Below, piece after piece: positions 1 to 9,375 of a stretch of 13,454 nucleotides of DNA. How positions within the stretch are numbered: the first letter of the stretch is position 1; each line of letters starts with the position of its first letter. The notes beneath the pieces were generated by a model that had not been told where the DNA came from, searched no databases, and was given only the letters and a program-made list of their open reading frames with translations. This stretch comes from Prevotella sp. (GTDB taxonomy: Bacteria; Bacteroidota; Bacteroidia; Bacteroidales; Bacteroidaceae), in assembly GCA_021204735.1 (NCBI GenBank), contig JAJPYV010000245.1, positions 1-13,454 on the forward strand, in the 5' to 3' direction. Made by a program: the position numbers and the translations under genes.

Positions 1-1233
1 ATTCTTGCAAAATGGGAAAGGCTTTATGGATCTTTGGAAACGGAGGATACGCTTGCGTCCCGTTTCAAGGGTATCATAGAGCGAGCCTACGAAAAGACAG
101 GTCAAAAAGTCGTGATATTAATTGACGAGTATGATAAACCCATTTTAACGGCAATTGATGATGAGAAACTTGAAGAACAGTTCCGCCAGACATTGAAGTC
201 GATATACTCCGTATTGAAGACACAGGGCAACTATATACGTTTTGCCTTCCTTACCGGAGTGTCTAAATTCAGTCATTTAAGTGTGTTCAGCGACCTGAAC
301 AACTTAGAGGATATAACCTTGGATGAGCGTTTTGCCGACATCTGCGGCATATCAGAAAGGGAACTATATACATATTTTAAAGAGTCTATAAAAGCCCTTG
401 CGGATAAGAGGAAAATGACCTACAACGAGGCGTGCGCAAAACTGAAGGAAAAATACGATGGTTATCATTTCGCTCCAAATTCTGACGGTATGTATAATCC
501 GTTCAGTCTGCTGAACGCTTTGAAATCTGGGAAATTCGGAGATTACTGGTTTAGGACAGGCACACCTACATTCCTCGTCAAGATGTTACGGAAAAACGAC
601 TATGACCTGAAAAACATGCAACTCGATTCTTTACCGGAAAAGGTTCTCTGTGAGGTGGATTCCATGAAATCTTCCGCAATCCCCTTGTTGTACCAGAGCG
701 GGTATCTTACCATAAAAAGCTATGACGAGGATCTCAATCTATATCAGCTTGGCTTTCCTAACCGTGAGGTAGAGGAAGGTTTCATGCAGTCGTTACTCCC
801 ATTGTACACAAGTGGCGATGAGGCAATCAGCGCAGCATATATGGCTCGTTTTATCAATTATGTTAAAGCTGGCAATGCTGAGGGTTTCATGTCAAGTCTG
901 AAAACCTTCCTTGATGGCGGCAAATACGCATTGGCAGGAGAGTTGGAAAAATATTTCCAGAACACGATGTATTTGATATTCAAGCTGATGGGCTTCTATG
1001 TGGATGTAGAGTATATGACTACTGATGATCGCATTGATATAGTTCTGCAAACAAAAGGCTATATTTATATAATGGAACTTAAGGTTGATACCCCAGCTGA
1101 AAAGGCTCTCGCACAAATAGATTCCAAGGAATATGAACTGCCCTTTGTGGCGGATGGAAGAACGTTATATAAAATAGGTGTGAGTTTCTCAAGCGAAAAA
1201 CGAAGAATAAGTGAGTATAAAATAAAAAATTGA
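1..1233 (+). CDS. AAA-ATPase-like / PD-(D/E)XK nuclease-fold protein, 5'-truncated by window edge
   Basis: The frame is open from base 1, so the gene starts upstream; the TTG at 34 is not needed as a start. The N-terminal part matches the AAA-ATPase-like family (Pfam AAA-ATPase_like). A Walker B-type stretch LIDEYDKP has its acidic pair at 124-129, followed by the family-typical RFAFLTGVSKFSHLSVFSDL and YDGYHF...YNPFSLLNAL segments. The Walker A part lies outside the window. The C-terminus is a PD-(D/E)XK domain (PDDEXK_9 type): Asp in RIDIVL (codon 1036), Glu and Lys of MELK (codons 1075 and 1081), then the usual ALAQI..KEY with a conserved Gln at 1114. Full-length relatives are roughly 510-530 residues, so about 110 are missing. 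The family is expanded to many copies in Bacteroidales and its function is not established. Some databases call it an ATP-binding protein or, wrongly, a sialate esterase. It ends in an A-rich tract encoding YKIKN. Confidence 0.9.
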   Translation: MLAKWERLYGSLETEDTLASRFKGIIERAYEKTGQKVVILIDEYDKPILTAIDDEKLEEQFRQTLKSIYSVLKTQGNYIRFAFLTGVSKFSHLSVFSDLNNLEDITLDERFADICGISERELYTYFKESIKALADKRKMTYNEACAKLKEKYDGYHFAPNSDGMYNPFSLLNALKSGKFGDYWFRTGTPTFLVKMLRKNDYDLKNMQLDSLPEKVLCEVDSMKSSAIPLLYQSGYLTIKSYDEDLNLYQLGFPNREVEEGFMQSLLPLYTSGDEAISAAYMARFINYVKAGNAEGFMSSLKTFLDGGKYALAGELEKYFQNTMYLIFKLMGFYVDVEYMTTDDRIDIVLQTKGYIYIMELKVDTPAEKALAQIDSKEYELPFVADGRTLYKIGVSFSSEKRRISEYKIKN

Positions 1234-1278
1234 AATCCTCAATATACGTTAAAATATAATAATTAAAATGCTAAAAAC

Positions 1279-1299
1279 TGCAAAGTTTGTATCTTTGCA
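1279..1299 (+). promoter_or_regulatory. Candidate promoter for the DUF2723 operon, with an overlapping inverted repeat
   Basis: TATCTTTG at 1290-1297 fits the Bacteroidetes -7 consensus TAnnTTTG. No convincing -33 TTTG lies 18-21 nt upstream. The element sits inside a perfect 7-bp inverted repeat, TGCAAAG (1279-1285), 7-nt spacer, CTTTGCA (1293-1299), which could be an operator or chance. Transcription would start near 1303, giving an untranslated leader of about 150 nt before the gene at 1453. I see no strong terminator between the preceding gene and this site. Confidence 0.5.
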
Positions 1300-1452
1300 C
1301 AAATTATGCGATGTCACGGCAGGTTGTCAATGGAGATAAGCCTGTTGTATTAGTATTTTGTATTAAGTAACATTTGGGCAAAGCCATTGAGAAACAATAA
1401 GAACGCTTGACCTTGCGCAAAACATTTGGAAACATAAGAACAGTAGATTCGG

Positions 1453-4400
1453 ATGAAACAATTTAAATTAGTGGACAATATCATCGGTTGGTTGACTTTT
1501 GTCATAGCCGCTTTTGTCTATTGTAGCACCATAGAGCCGACAGCCAGTTTCTGGGACTGTCCAGAATTCATTACCACAGGTTACAAACTTGAAATTGGTC
1601 ATCCGCCAGGAGCACCGTTCTTCATGCTCACTGCCAATCTGTTCTCACAGTTTGCAAGCGACCCATCACAAGTGGCTTATATGGTCAACACCATGAGCGC
1701 ACTTCTAAGTGCTACTTGTATATTGTTCCTTTTCTGGACTATAACTCACCTGACACGTAAGTTGATAGTGAAAGACTGGAGCTCGCTGACCTTAAGCAAG
1801 ATGATTGCTATTGAGGGTAGCGGCTTGGTAGGAGCACTGATTTATACTTTCAGCGATACATTCTGGTTTAGTGCTGTCGAGGGTGAGGTTTATGCTTACT
1901 CCTCCGCATTCACTGCCATTGTTTTCTGGCTTATCTTGAAATGGGAAGACCATGCGGATGAGCCTCACAGCGATAGGTGGCTTGTACTGATAACTTATAT
2001 GACGGGATTGAGTATCGGTGTACACTTGCTCAACCTCCTATGTGTACCGGCGATAGTACTCGTATTCTACTACCGCAAGTTCCCTAACGCTAATCTGAAA
2101 GGCTCAATCATTGCACTTATCATATCTTTTGTCCTTGTGGCAGCGATACTCTATGGCGTTGTGCCGGGTATTATCAAGGTGGGTGGCTGGTTCGAACTGT
2201 TCTTCGTCAACACTCTTGGTTGTCCGTTCAATACAGGAGAGATAATTTATATTATCTTGCTTGTGGCTATTGTAATATGGGCAATCTACGAAAGCTATAC
2301 TGACAAAAGTCTCAAGCGCAGCAACATTTCTTTCGTGTTGTCAATAGCTATGTTGGGTATTCCATTCTTCGGTTATGGCATAACTGCTTTCATCGTAGGA
2401 TTGGTAATCCTTGCTGCTATCTGGTTTGTTGTAAACCGTAAGGTGAAAAAACAAGTATTGGTAAGCTCTCGTATAAAGAACACTACATTGCTCTGCATGC
2501 TGATGCTTATGATTGGTTATTCTTGCTATGCTCTTATCGTGATAAGGTCATCGGCTAATACTCCTATGGACCAGAACTCTCCAGAGGATATCTTCACCTT
2601 AGGCTCTTACCTTAGCCGTGACCAATATGGTGACAGTCCTTTGGTTTACGGACAGGCGTACACATCTCAAGTGAAATTTGACCGTGAGGGCAACTACTGT
2701 AAGCCTCGTACAAAAAAGGGTGCTCCTGTTTACCAACGCAAGGAAAAGGCTTCAAAGGATGAAAAGGACTCTTATTTTATAGTTCGTTATAAGATTGACT
2801 ATGTTTACGCGCAAAATATGCTGTTCCCACGTATCTGGGACTCTTCTCACGCACAGTCTTACGAGAGTTGGATGGGTGGAATAGATGGTTCCTTGGTTCC
2901 GTACGACAGATGTGGCGAGGACGTGACGGTGAAAATGCCTACCCAACTTGAAAACATCCGTTTCTTCCTTTCTTACCAGTGCAACTTTATGTATTGGCGT
3001 TATTTCATGTGGAACTTTGCTGGAAGACAGAACGATATACAAGGAAATGGTGAACTGGAACATGGCAACTGGATTACAGGAATACCGTTCTTTGACAACT
3101 GGCGTTTGGGTGACCAAAGCAAACTGCCTGATGACCTGAAGAACAACAAGGGGCACAACGTGTTCTATTGTTTACCATTGCTACTCGGCCTTATCGGTCT
3201 GTTCTGGCAGGCATACCGGGGACAACGTGGTATACGTCAGTTCTGGGTGGTATTCTTCCTGTTCTTCATGACAGGACTTGCCATTGTGCTGTACCTCAAC
3301 CAAACTCCATTGCAACCTCGTGAACGTGACTATGCTTACGCTGGCTCGTTCTATGCCTTCGCAATTTGGTGTGGAATTGGTGTTGCCGCTATAATTGACT
3401 TGTTGAAGAGATTTAAACTCAATGCGACATTAGTGGCTGCTGTTGTATCTATCCTCTGTCTCTTAGTACCTATACAAATGGCAAGTCAAACTTGGGATGA
3501 CCATGACAGAAGCGGGCGTTACACCTGCCGTGACTTCGGTCAGAACTATTTGATGTCGCTGCAAGATGAGGGGAATCCTATTATATTCACTAATGGTGAT
3601 AATGATACTTTCCCATTGTGGTACAACCAGGAAGTGGAGGGCGTAAGAACTGAAGCGCGTGTCTGCAACCTTAGTTACCTTCAGACTGACTGGTACATTG
3701 ACCAGATGTGCCGTCCTGCATACGACTCTCCTTCTGTGCCTATCACCTGGCCTCGACTTGACTATTGCTCTGGTACAAACGAGTATGTGGAAGTTAACCC
3801 AAGTGCTAAAAAGCAAATCTTAGACTTCTATAAGCAATATCCTGAAGAGGCTAAGAATGCGTTTGGAGATAATCCTTTCGAGGTGAAGAACATTTTGGAA
3901 AAGTGGGTTCGCGGAAACAATCCTGACACTCATTTCATCCCAACAGATACTTTGTTCCTTACCATAGACAAGGATGCTGTAAGGAAAAGCGGTATGATGA
4001 TGGCAACTGATAGCATCCCTGACAAGATGGTAATATCTCTGAAAGGTAAGAATGCCCTTTATAAGAGCGACCTGATGATGCTTGAGATAATATCACAATG
4101 CAACTGGGTTCGACCTGTCTATGTGGCAACAACTGTCGGACAGGAGAATTTCATGAATTTAGGGGATAATTTCGTGCAGGAAGGTCTTGCCAACCGAATA
4201 ACTCCGTTCACAACTAATGCGCCTGGTGCGAAGAATTTTGACACAGAACGTACATTCACTAACATGATGACAAGGTTCAAGTATGGCGGCCTCGACAAGA
4301 AAGGCATTTATCTTGACGAGACGGTTATGCGCATGTGCTACACTCACAGACGACTTTTCGCACAATTGGCTATCAAACTGTTACAGGAGAAGAAAGATGA

Positions 4401-4800
4401 TAAGGCAAAGCAGGTACTTGCTTACGCCGAGAAGATGATACCGCAATATAATGTGCCGATGAACTATCTTAGTGGTGGACTCGACATTGCGAGAGCTTAC
4501 GCCTTCTTAAAAGACACGGCTCATGCTAAACAGGTGATTAACACCCTGTTCAATAACTCGCATCAATATATGTCTTGGTACAATTCGCTTAGTGGAAGTC
4601 GTTTCAGTCAGGCTCAGCAGGATTGCATGTTGCACATCTATGTAATGAACTCTTGCATAGATATTGCAAGTATGGTAGATAAAAACTTCGCAAACAGTTT
4701 GATGAAACAACTTGATATGGATATTACCACCTACCAAAGCAAGGGCGGACAGATACCGGGCATGTCTAATATTGCTGGTGATGATGATGACGAAGAATAA
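1453..4800 (+). CDS. DUF2723 (GT117 / TMEM260-like) integral membrane glycosyltransferase candidate
   Basis: A 1115-residue polytopic membrane protein of the DUF2723 family (Pfam PF11028). The eukaryotic relative TMEM260 is a protein O-mannosyltransferase, and the family is placed in CAZy GT117. By analogy the bacterial protein may transfer a sugar from a lipid donor to an exported acceptor; that is inference. Visible marks are a first helix at about 10-27; a first outer loop with acidic residues D35 and E38 (FWDCPEF) and GHPPG at 49-53, the expected GT-C catalytic loop; about ten helices to residue 365; and conserved RSSANTPMDQNSPED at 365-379. A large extracytoplasmic domain follows to about 575, then further helices carrying PLQPRERDYAYAGSFY (from 619), then NGDNDTFPLW at 714-723. 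Residues about 965-1045 look TPR-like and the C-terminus is acidic (GDDDDEE). The start has no Shine-Dalgarno, as is usual here. It is 10 nt upstream of the deacetylase, so the two are probably cotranscribed. Confidence 0.93.
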   Translation: MKQFKLVDNIIGWLTFVIAAFVYCSTIEPTASFWDCPEFITTGYKLEIGHPPGAPFFMLTANLFSQFASDPSQVAYMVNTMSALLSATCILFLFWTITHLTRKLIVKDWSSLTLSKMIAIEGSGLVGALIYTFSDTFWFSAVEGEVYAYSSAFTAIVFWLILKWEDHADEPHSDRWLVLITYMTGLSIGVHLLNLLCVPAIVLVFYYRKFPNANLKGSIIALIISFVLVAAILYGVVPGIIKVGGWFELFFVNTLGCPFNTGEIIYIILLVAIVIWAIYESYTDKSLKRSNISFVLSIAMLGIPFFGYGITAFIVGLVILAAIWFVVNRKVKKQVLVSSRIKNTTLLCMLMLMIGYSCYALIVIRSSANTPMDQNSPEDIFTLGSYLSRDQYGDSPLVYGQAYTSQVKFDREGNYCKPRTKKGAPVYQRKEKASKDEKDSYFIVRYKIDYVYAQNMLFPRIWDSSHAQSYESWMGGIDGSLVPYDRCGEDVTVKMPTQLENIRFFLSYQCNFMYWRYFMWNFAGRQNDIQGNGELEHGNWITGIPFFDNWRLGDQSKLPDDLKNNKGHNVFYCLPLLLGLIGLFWQAYRGQRGIRQFWVVFFLFFMTGLAIVLYLNQTPLQPRERDYAYAGSFYAFAIWCGIGVAAIIDLLKRFKLNATLVAAVVSILCLLVPIQMASQTWDDHDRSGRYTCRDFGQNYLMSLQDEGNPIIFTNGDNDTFPLWYNQEVEGVRTEARVCNLSYLQTDWYIDQMCRPAYDSPSVPITWPRLDYCSGTNEYVEVNPSAKKQILDFYKQYPEEAKNAFGDNPFEVKNILEKWVRGNNPDTHFIPTDTLFLTIDKDAVRKSGMMMATDSIPDKMVISLKGKNALYKSDLMMLEIISQCNWVRPVYVATTVGQENFMNLGDNFVQEGLANRITPFTTNAPGAKNFDTERTFTNMMTRFKYGGLDKKGIYLDETVMRMCYTHRRLFAQLAIKLLQEKKDDKAKQVLAYAEKMIPQYNVPMNYLSGGLDIARAYAFLKDTAHAKQVINTLFNNSHQYMSWYNSLSGSRFSQAQQDCMLHIYVMNSCIDIASMVDKNFANSLMKQLDMDITTYQSKGGQIPGMSNIAGDDDDEE

Positions 4801-4810
4801 GTAATGCCGC

Positions 4811-5422
4811 ATGATTATCGAGCAGCCTGCCAAATGGTTGCGCTGGCTATACCCCAGGGCGATATGGAGAATGGACAAGAATGAGAAGGCAGTGTACCTG
4901 ACTTTTGATGACGGTCCTATTCCTGAGTCTACGCCATTCTTATTGGAAACTCTTGCAAAATTTGATGCTCATGCCACATTCTTTGTAGTGGGCGACAACG
5001 TGAATAAGTATCCTGACTTGTTCCAAAAAATCTTGGCGGGTGGCCATTCGGTAGGCAATCACACTTACAACCACTGGGGTGGTTTCAGACATACCACAAA
5101 GAATTACAGCAAGAACACGGATAAAACCAACTTGCTTATCCATACAAATCTGTTCAGACCTCCTCACGGTTGGATGCGCTATGATCAGTATTTCTCATTA
5201 GCACGCAAATATCGCATCGTAATGTGGGATTTGGTAACTCGTGATTATAGTAAATGGCTGACTGCCGAAGATGTTCTTCGCAATGTAAAAAGATATGCCC
5301 GCAATGGCTCAATAATAACATTTCACGATTCGTTGAAGAGTATCGACAAATTGCATTATGCTCTGCCTGAAGCTCTGAAATGGTTAAAGGAACAAGGTTA
5401 TGAGTTCAAAACTTTCAAGTGA
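4811..5422 (+). CDS. Polysaccharide deacetylase (NodB homology, CE4) family protein
   Basis: A 203-residue protein consisting almost wholly of a NodB homology domain. CE4 enzymes are metal-dependent and remove N- or O-acetyl groups from glycans such as peptidoglycan, chitin or surface polysaccharide; the substrate here is unknown. Motif 1 is TFDDGP (31-36), with D33 the expected base and D34 a metal ligand. Motif 2 is HTYNH, giving metal ligands H84 and H88. Motif 3 is RPPHG (115-119), where most relatives have RPPYG. Motif 4 is degenerate, DLVTRDYSKW (from 139). Motif 5 is TFHDS with the expected catalytic H171. All metal ligands are present, so it is probably active. I see no cleavable signal peptide; the first 20 residues are aromatic and basic and could touch the membrane. 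The ATG at 4811 keeps the conserved PAKWL...PRAIWR start of this subfamily. Its end overlaps queG by 23 nt. Confidence 0.92.
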   Translation: MIIEQPAKWLRWLYPRAIWRMDKNEKAVYLTFDDGPIPESTPFLLETLAKFDAHATFFVVGDNVNKYPDLFQKILAGGHSVGNHTYNHWGGFRHTTKNYSKNTDKTNLLIHTNLFRPPHGWMRYDQYFSLARKYRIVMWDLVTRDYSKWLTAEDVLRNVKRYARNGSIITFHDSLKSIDKLHYALPEALKWLKEQGYEFKTFK

Positions 5423-6340
5423 TATAATAAAAGCTGAGGCACGCAACCTCGGCTTTTTTGCTTGTGGTATTGCCAAAGCTGAACCTGTTAACGATAACTA
5501 TGCCTCGATGTTTAAGATGTGGCTCTCGCAAAAATGCCATGCCGACATGGAGTACATGTCAAAAAATATAGATAAACGACTTGACCCTCGCCTGCTCATG
5601 GATGGTCTTAAAAGTATTGTGTGTGTGGCTCTGAATTATGCGCCTGCACAAACTTTACCAAAAGAAGAGTTGCAGTTTGCCGCATACGCTCTCGGACACG
5701 ATTATCATGATATTGTCAAGAAAAAGTTGCATACATTGGCTGCGAAATTGGAACTGAACAATTACCGTGCATTCTGTGACTCTGCCCCGGTTTTGGAACA
5801 ATATTGGGCTGCAAAAGCTGGAATTGGTTGGATTGGAAGAAACCAACAACTGATTATTCCTCATGCTGGCAGCATGTTTTTCTTGGGGGAACTGCTTGTT
5901 GATGTGGAATTAGAATACGATGAGCCTGTCAAACCGCATTGTGGGAACTGCCATGCTTGTATCGATGCCTGTCCTACTGGAGCCTTGAAATACATAAATG
6001 TTGATTCTGGAACAAGAGCGGTTGAGAATAATACTATACTCAATGCATCTTTATGTCTATCTTACCAAACAATAGAAAACAAGAACGACATACCTGCTGA
6101 AATTGCTGCAAAAATGGGGAATTGTATTTATGGATGTGATATTTGTCTGAATGCCTGTCCTTGGAACAGATTCGCATCTGCCACAAAAGAGGCATTGTTG
6201 CAACCAAAGGAGGAACTGCTAAGAATGACAAGAGAAAAGTGGCATTCTCTGACCGAAGATGAATACCGCAAACTATTTAAGGGTAGTGCGGTGAAAAGAG
6301 CAGGATATGTCAAATTGATGCGCTGCATCAATTTGACAAA

Positions 6341-6344
<4 letters not shown>
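5400..6344 (+). CDS. queG: Epoxyqueuosine reductase QueG
   Basis: QueG performs the last step of queuosine synthesis: cobalamin-dependent reduction of epoxyqueuosine to queuosine at wobble position 34 of GUN-anticodon tRNAs, in the cytoplasm. The 314-residue protein has the N-terminal DUF1730 domain (IKAEARNLGFFACGIAKAEP, then DSAPVLEQYWAAKAGIGWIGRN with the conserved acidic D127). A double [4Fe-4S] ferredoxin-like domain follows: C181, C184, C187 and C191 in CGNCHACIDACP, then C219, C242, C246, C249 and C253 ending CLNACPWN. It lacks the C-terminal HEAT-like extension of longer homologues (about 380 residues). The ATG at 5400 is supported by the conserved N-terminus and implies a 23-nt overlap with the deacetylase, so translation may be coupled. 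Oddities: a terminator-like hairpin lies in codons 10-20, and a perfect inverted repeat covers the last codons (YVKLMRCINLT). Confidence 0.96.
5428..5459 (+). terminator. Intrinsic-terminator-shaped hairpin inside the 5' coding region of queG
   Basis: An A-run at 5428-5432 leads into a 9-bp stem AAGCTGAGG (5431-5439) with CCTCGGCTT (5447-5455). There is one G-U pair, a 7-nt loop (CACGCAA), and six T residues at 5454-5459. It begins 8 nt after the deacetylase stop codon (5420-5422), exactly where a terminator for the upstream pair would sit, yet it encodes queG residues K-A-E-A-R-N-L-G-F-F. It could end part of the transcripts or attenuate queG. It may instead be a by-product of conserved amino acids. 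A ribosome finishing the deacetylase or starting queG would cover it. Confidence 0.5.
6308..6338 (+). repeat. Perfect 14-bp inverted repeat at the 3' end of queG
   Basis: Left arm 6308-6321 (TGTCAAATTGATGC) and right arm 6325-6338 are exact reverse complements around a 3-nt loop (GCT). It lies within the last codons of queG and ends 3 bases before the TAA. An A-rich tract, not a T-run, follows, so it is not a canonical intrinsic terminator on the + strand. A 3'-end stabilising or processing hairpin is plausible. Confidence 0.8.
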
Positions 6345-8454
<2,110 letters not shown>

Positions 8455-8456
8455 TT

Positions 8457-8477
8457 CATTGCGGCTGAAGCCGAATG
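8457..8477 (+). other. Hairpin directly downstream of ligA
   Basis: CATT-G-CGGCT-GA-AGCCG-AATG forms a 9-bp stem with one bulged G (8461) and a 2-nt loop. No T-run follows, so it is not a classic terminator. It is the first of four hairpins in the 154-nt ligA to B3/B4 spacer. Confidence 0.65.
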
Positions 8478-8487
8478 CACTCGCCTT

Positions 8488-8561
8488 CACCCAATGTAGG
8501 GACACAACTTGTTGAGTCCGCACGCCACAACGGGGCGTATATTCACATGAAATTACAAATG
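8488..8561 (+). repeat. Dispersed two-hairpin repeat, copy 1
   Basis: The copy begins CACCCAATGTAGGGAC and ends ACAAATG. It shares most positions with 12088-12160. Hairpin 1 (8500-8519) has 8 of 9 pairs in GGAC-A-CAAC-TT-GTTG-A-GTCC. Hairpin 2 (8522-8538) has ACGCCAC / GGGGCGT around AAC with one mismatch. Similarity continues past the hairpins through TATnTTnA...ATGAAA...AAATG. The form resembles short noncoding interspersed repeats of Bacteroidales. I cannot name the family. Confidence 0.8.
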
Positions 8562-8564
8562 GCT

Positions 8565-8586
8565 AACCCCTCGAATTCGAGGGGTT
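8565..8586 (+). other. Perfect 22-nt palindrome upstream of the B3/B4 gene
   Basis: Left arm AACCCCTCGAA (8565-8575) and right arm TTCGAGGGGTT (8576-8586) are exact complements. As RNA this gives a GC-rich 9-bp stem with an AAUU loop, followed by only one further T and then AAAAAA. It could be a weak terminator, a leader hairpin next to the ribosome binding site, or a protein-binding site in DNA. Confidence 0.75.
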
Positions 8587-8590
8587 TAAA

Positions 8591-8598
8591 AAAGGAGA
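8591..8598 (+). promoter_or_regulatory. Strong Shine-Dalgarno of the B3/B4 gene
   Basis: AAAGGAGA with GGAG at 8594-8597, 8 nt before the ATG at 8606. No other gene in the window has such a site; Bacteroidetes initiation seldom uses Shine-Dalgarno pairing. It favours the ATG at 8606 over the in-frame ATG two codons later. Confidence 0.7.
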
Positions 8599-8605
8599 TA
8601 TAAAG

Positions 8606-9277
8606 ATGAAAATGAAAGTGGTTGTTTCACAAGAGATTGAGACGGTATGCCCTAATTTTGTAGGTGCTGTGGTAGAAGCTGAAGTTCACAACAGCAAGTA
8701 TAATGCTGAACTATGGGCGGAGATAGACGAATGGGGCAAAAAATACAAGTCAGAATATACGACAGAGACGATAAAGCAAATATCGGGCATAGAGGCAACA
8801 CGTAGGGTATATCGTGCATGTGGCAAAGACCCAAGCAGGTATCGCCCAGCTTCTGAGGCATTAATCCGTAGGATGATACAGGGAAAGAGCCTTTACCAAA
8901 TAGATACGCTCGTGGATTTGATAAACCTCGCAAGTATCGCTTACGGCTACAGTATCGGTGGTTTCGATGCCGACAAGTTTCATGGTGATACGCTGACACT
9001 TGGTGTAGGTCGTGAGGGAGAGCCTTACGAGGGAATAGGCAGGGGTATGCTCAATATCGCAGGACTTCCCGTTTACCGTGATGCCCTTGGTGGTGTCGGC
9101 ACACCGACAAGTGACAACGAGCGCACGAAAATAGACATCAACACACGGCACCTTCTTGTTCTCGTAAATGGTTACGACGGTAACGAGATTAGCGTCAGGG
9201 CGAATGCAGAATATATCATCAGGTTGGCAGAAAAGTATGCCGAAGGTAAGAATTCCGAATTTACGCTGTACCGTTAA
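8606..9277 (+). CDS. Stand-alone B3/B4 tRNA-binding domain protein (PheRS beta-like editing domain)
   Basis: A 223-residue protein built around one B3/B4 domain (Pfam PF03483), the editing domain of the phenylalanyl-tRNA synthetase beta subunit. In PheRS this domain hydrolyses Tyr-tRNA(Phe). The recognisable core is SGIEATRRVYRACGKDPSRYRPASEALIRR (about residues 60-90), then LVDLINLASIAYGYSIGGFDADK, then GVGTPTSDNERTKI with a possible active-site pocket. No aminoacylation or anticodon-binding domain is attached and the length is normal for free-standing members. A trans-editing or other tRNA/amino-acid role is plausible by homology but unproven for this group. There is no signal peptide, so it is cytoplasmic. 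It lies downstream of ligA with no clear promoter between, behind four hairpins and a strong ribosome binding site, so expression may be set at the RNA level. The stop codon lies in a heptad repeat. Confidence 0.88.
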   Translation: MKMKVVVSQEIETVCPNFVGAVVEAEVHNSKYNAELWAEIDEWGKKYKSEYTTETIKQISGIEATRRVYRACGKDPSRYRPASEALIRRMIQGKSLYQIDTLVDLINLASIAYGYSIGGFDADKFHGDTLTLGVGREGEPYEGIGRGMLNIAGLPVYRDALGGVGTPTSDNERTKIDINTRHLLVLVNGYDGNEISVRANAEYIIRLAEKYAEGKNSEFTLYR

Positions 9278-9301
9278 AAATTAAAAATTAAAAATTAAAA
9301 A
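9274..9301 (+). repeat. Four perfect TTAAAAA heptads over the B3/B4 stop codon
   Basis: Four exact TTAAAAA units in tandem; the first contains the gene's TAA (9275-9277). With period 7, successive TAA triplets fall in all three frames. The reverse complement (TTTTTAA) also contains TAA, so the tract stops translation in all six frames. Confidence 0.9.
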
Positions 9302-9322
9302 TCCACTCATGCTTGAAAATGG

Positions 9323-9351
9323 TTGACATTCATATTTTTTCAGTATATTTG
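9323..9351 (+). promoter_or_regulatory. era promoter
   Basis: TTGAC at 9323-9327 and TATATTTG at 9344-9351 match the Bacteroidetes -33 and -7 (TAnnTTTG) elements, with 18 nt between TTG and TA. This is the best-formed promoter in the window. It would start transcription near 9357, leaving about 72 nt before the era ATG. Confidence 0.7.
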
Positions 9352-9375
9352 CACAATTAATTAAAATGCATAGTA

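Noticed and set aside
1306..1353. 15-codon ORF in the DUF2723 leader
   Set aside because: It begins almost at the predicted transcription start, has no initiation context, and the peptide has no feature of interest.
2752..3156. 134-codon antisense ORF within the DUF2723 gene
   Set aside because: Shadow frame with no domain; the sense frame is strongly conserved.
8800..8880. Gene at 8606 as a truncated pheT
   Set aside because: The length, own ribosome site and intact B3/B4 core fit the free-standing family, with no trace of other PheT domains nearby.
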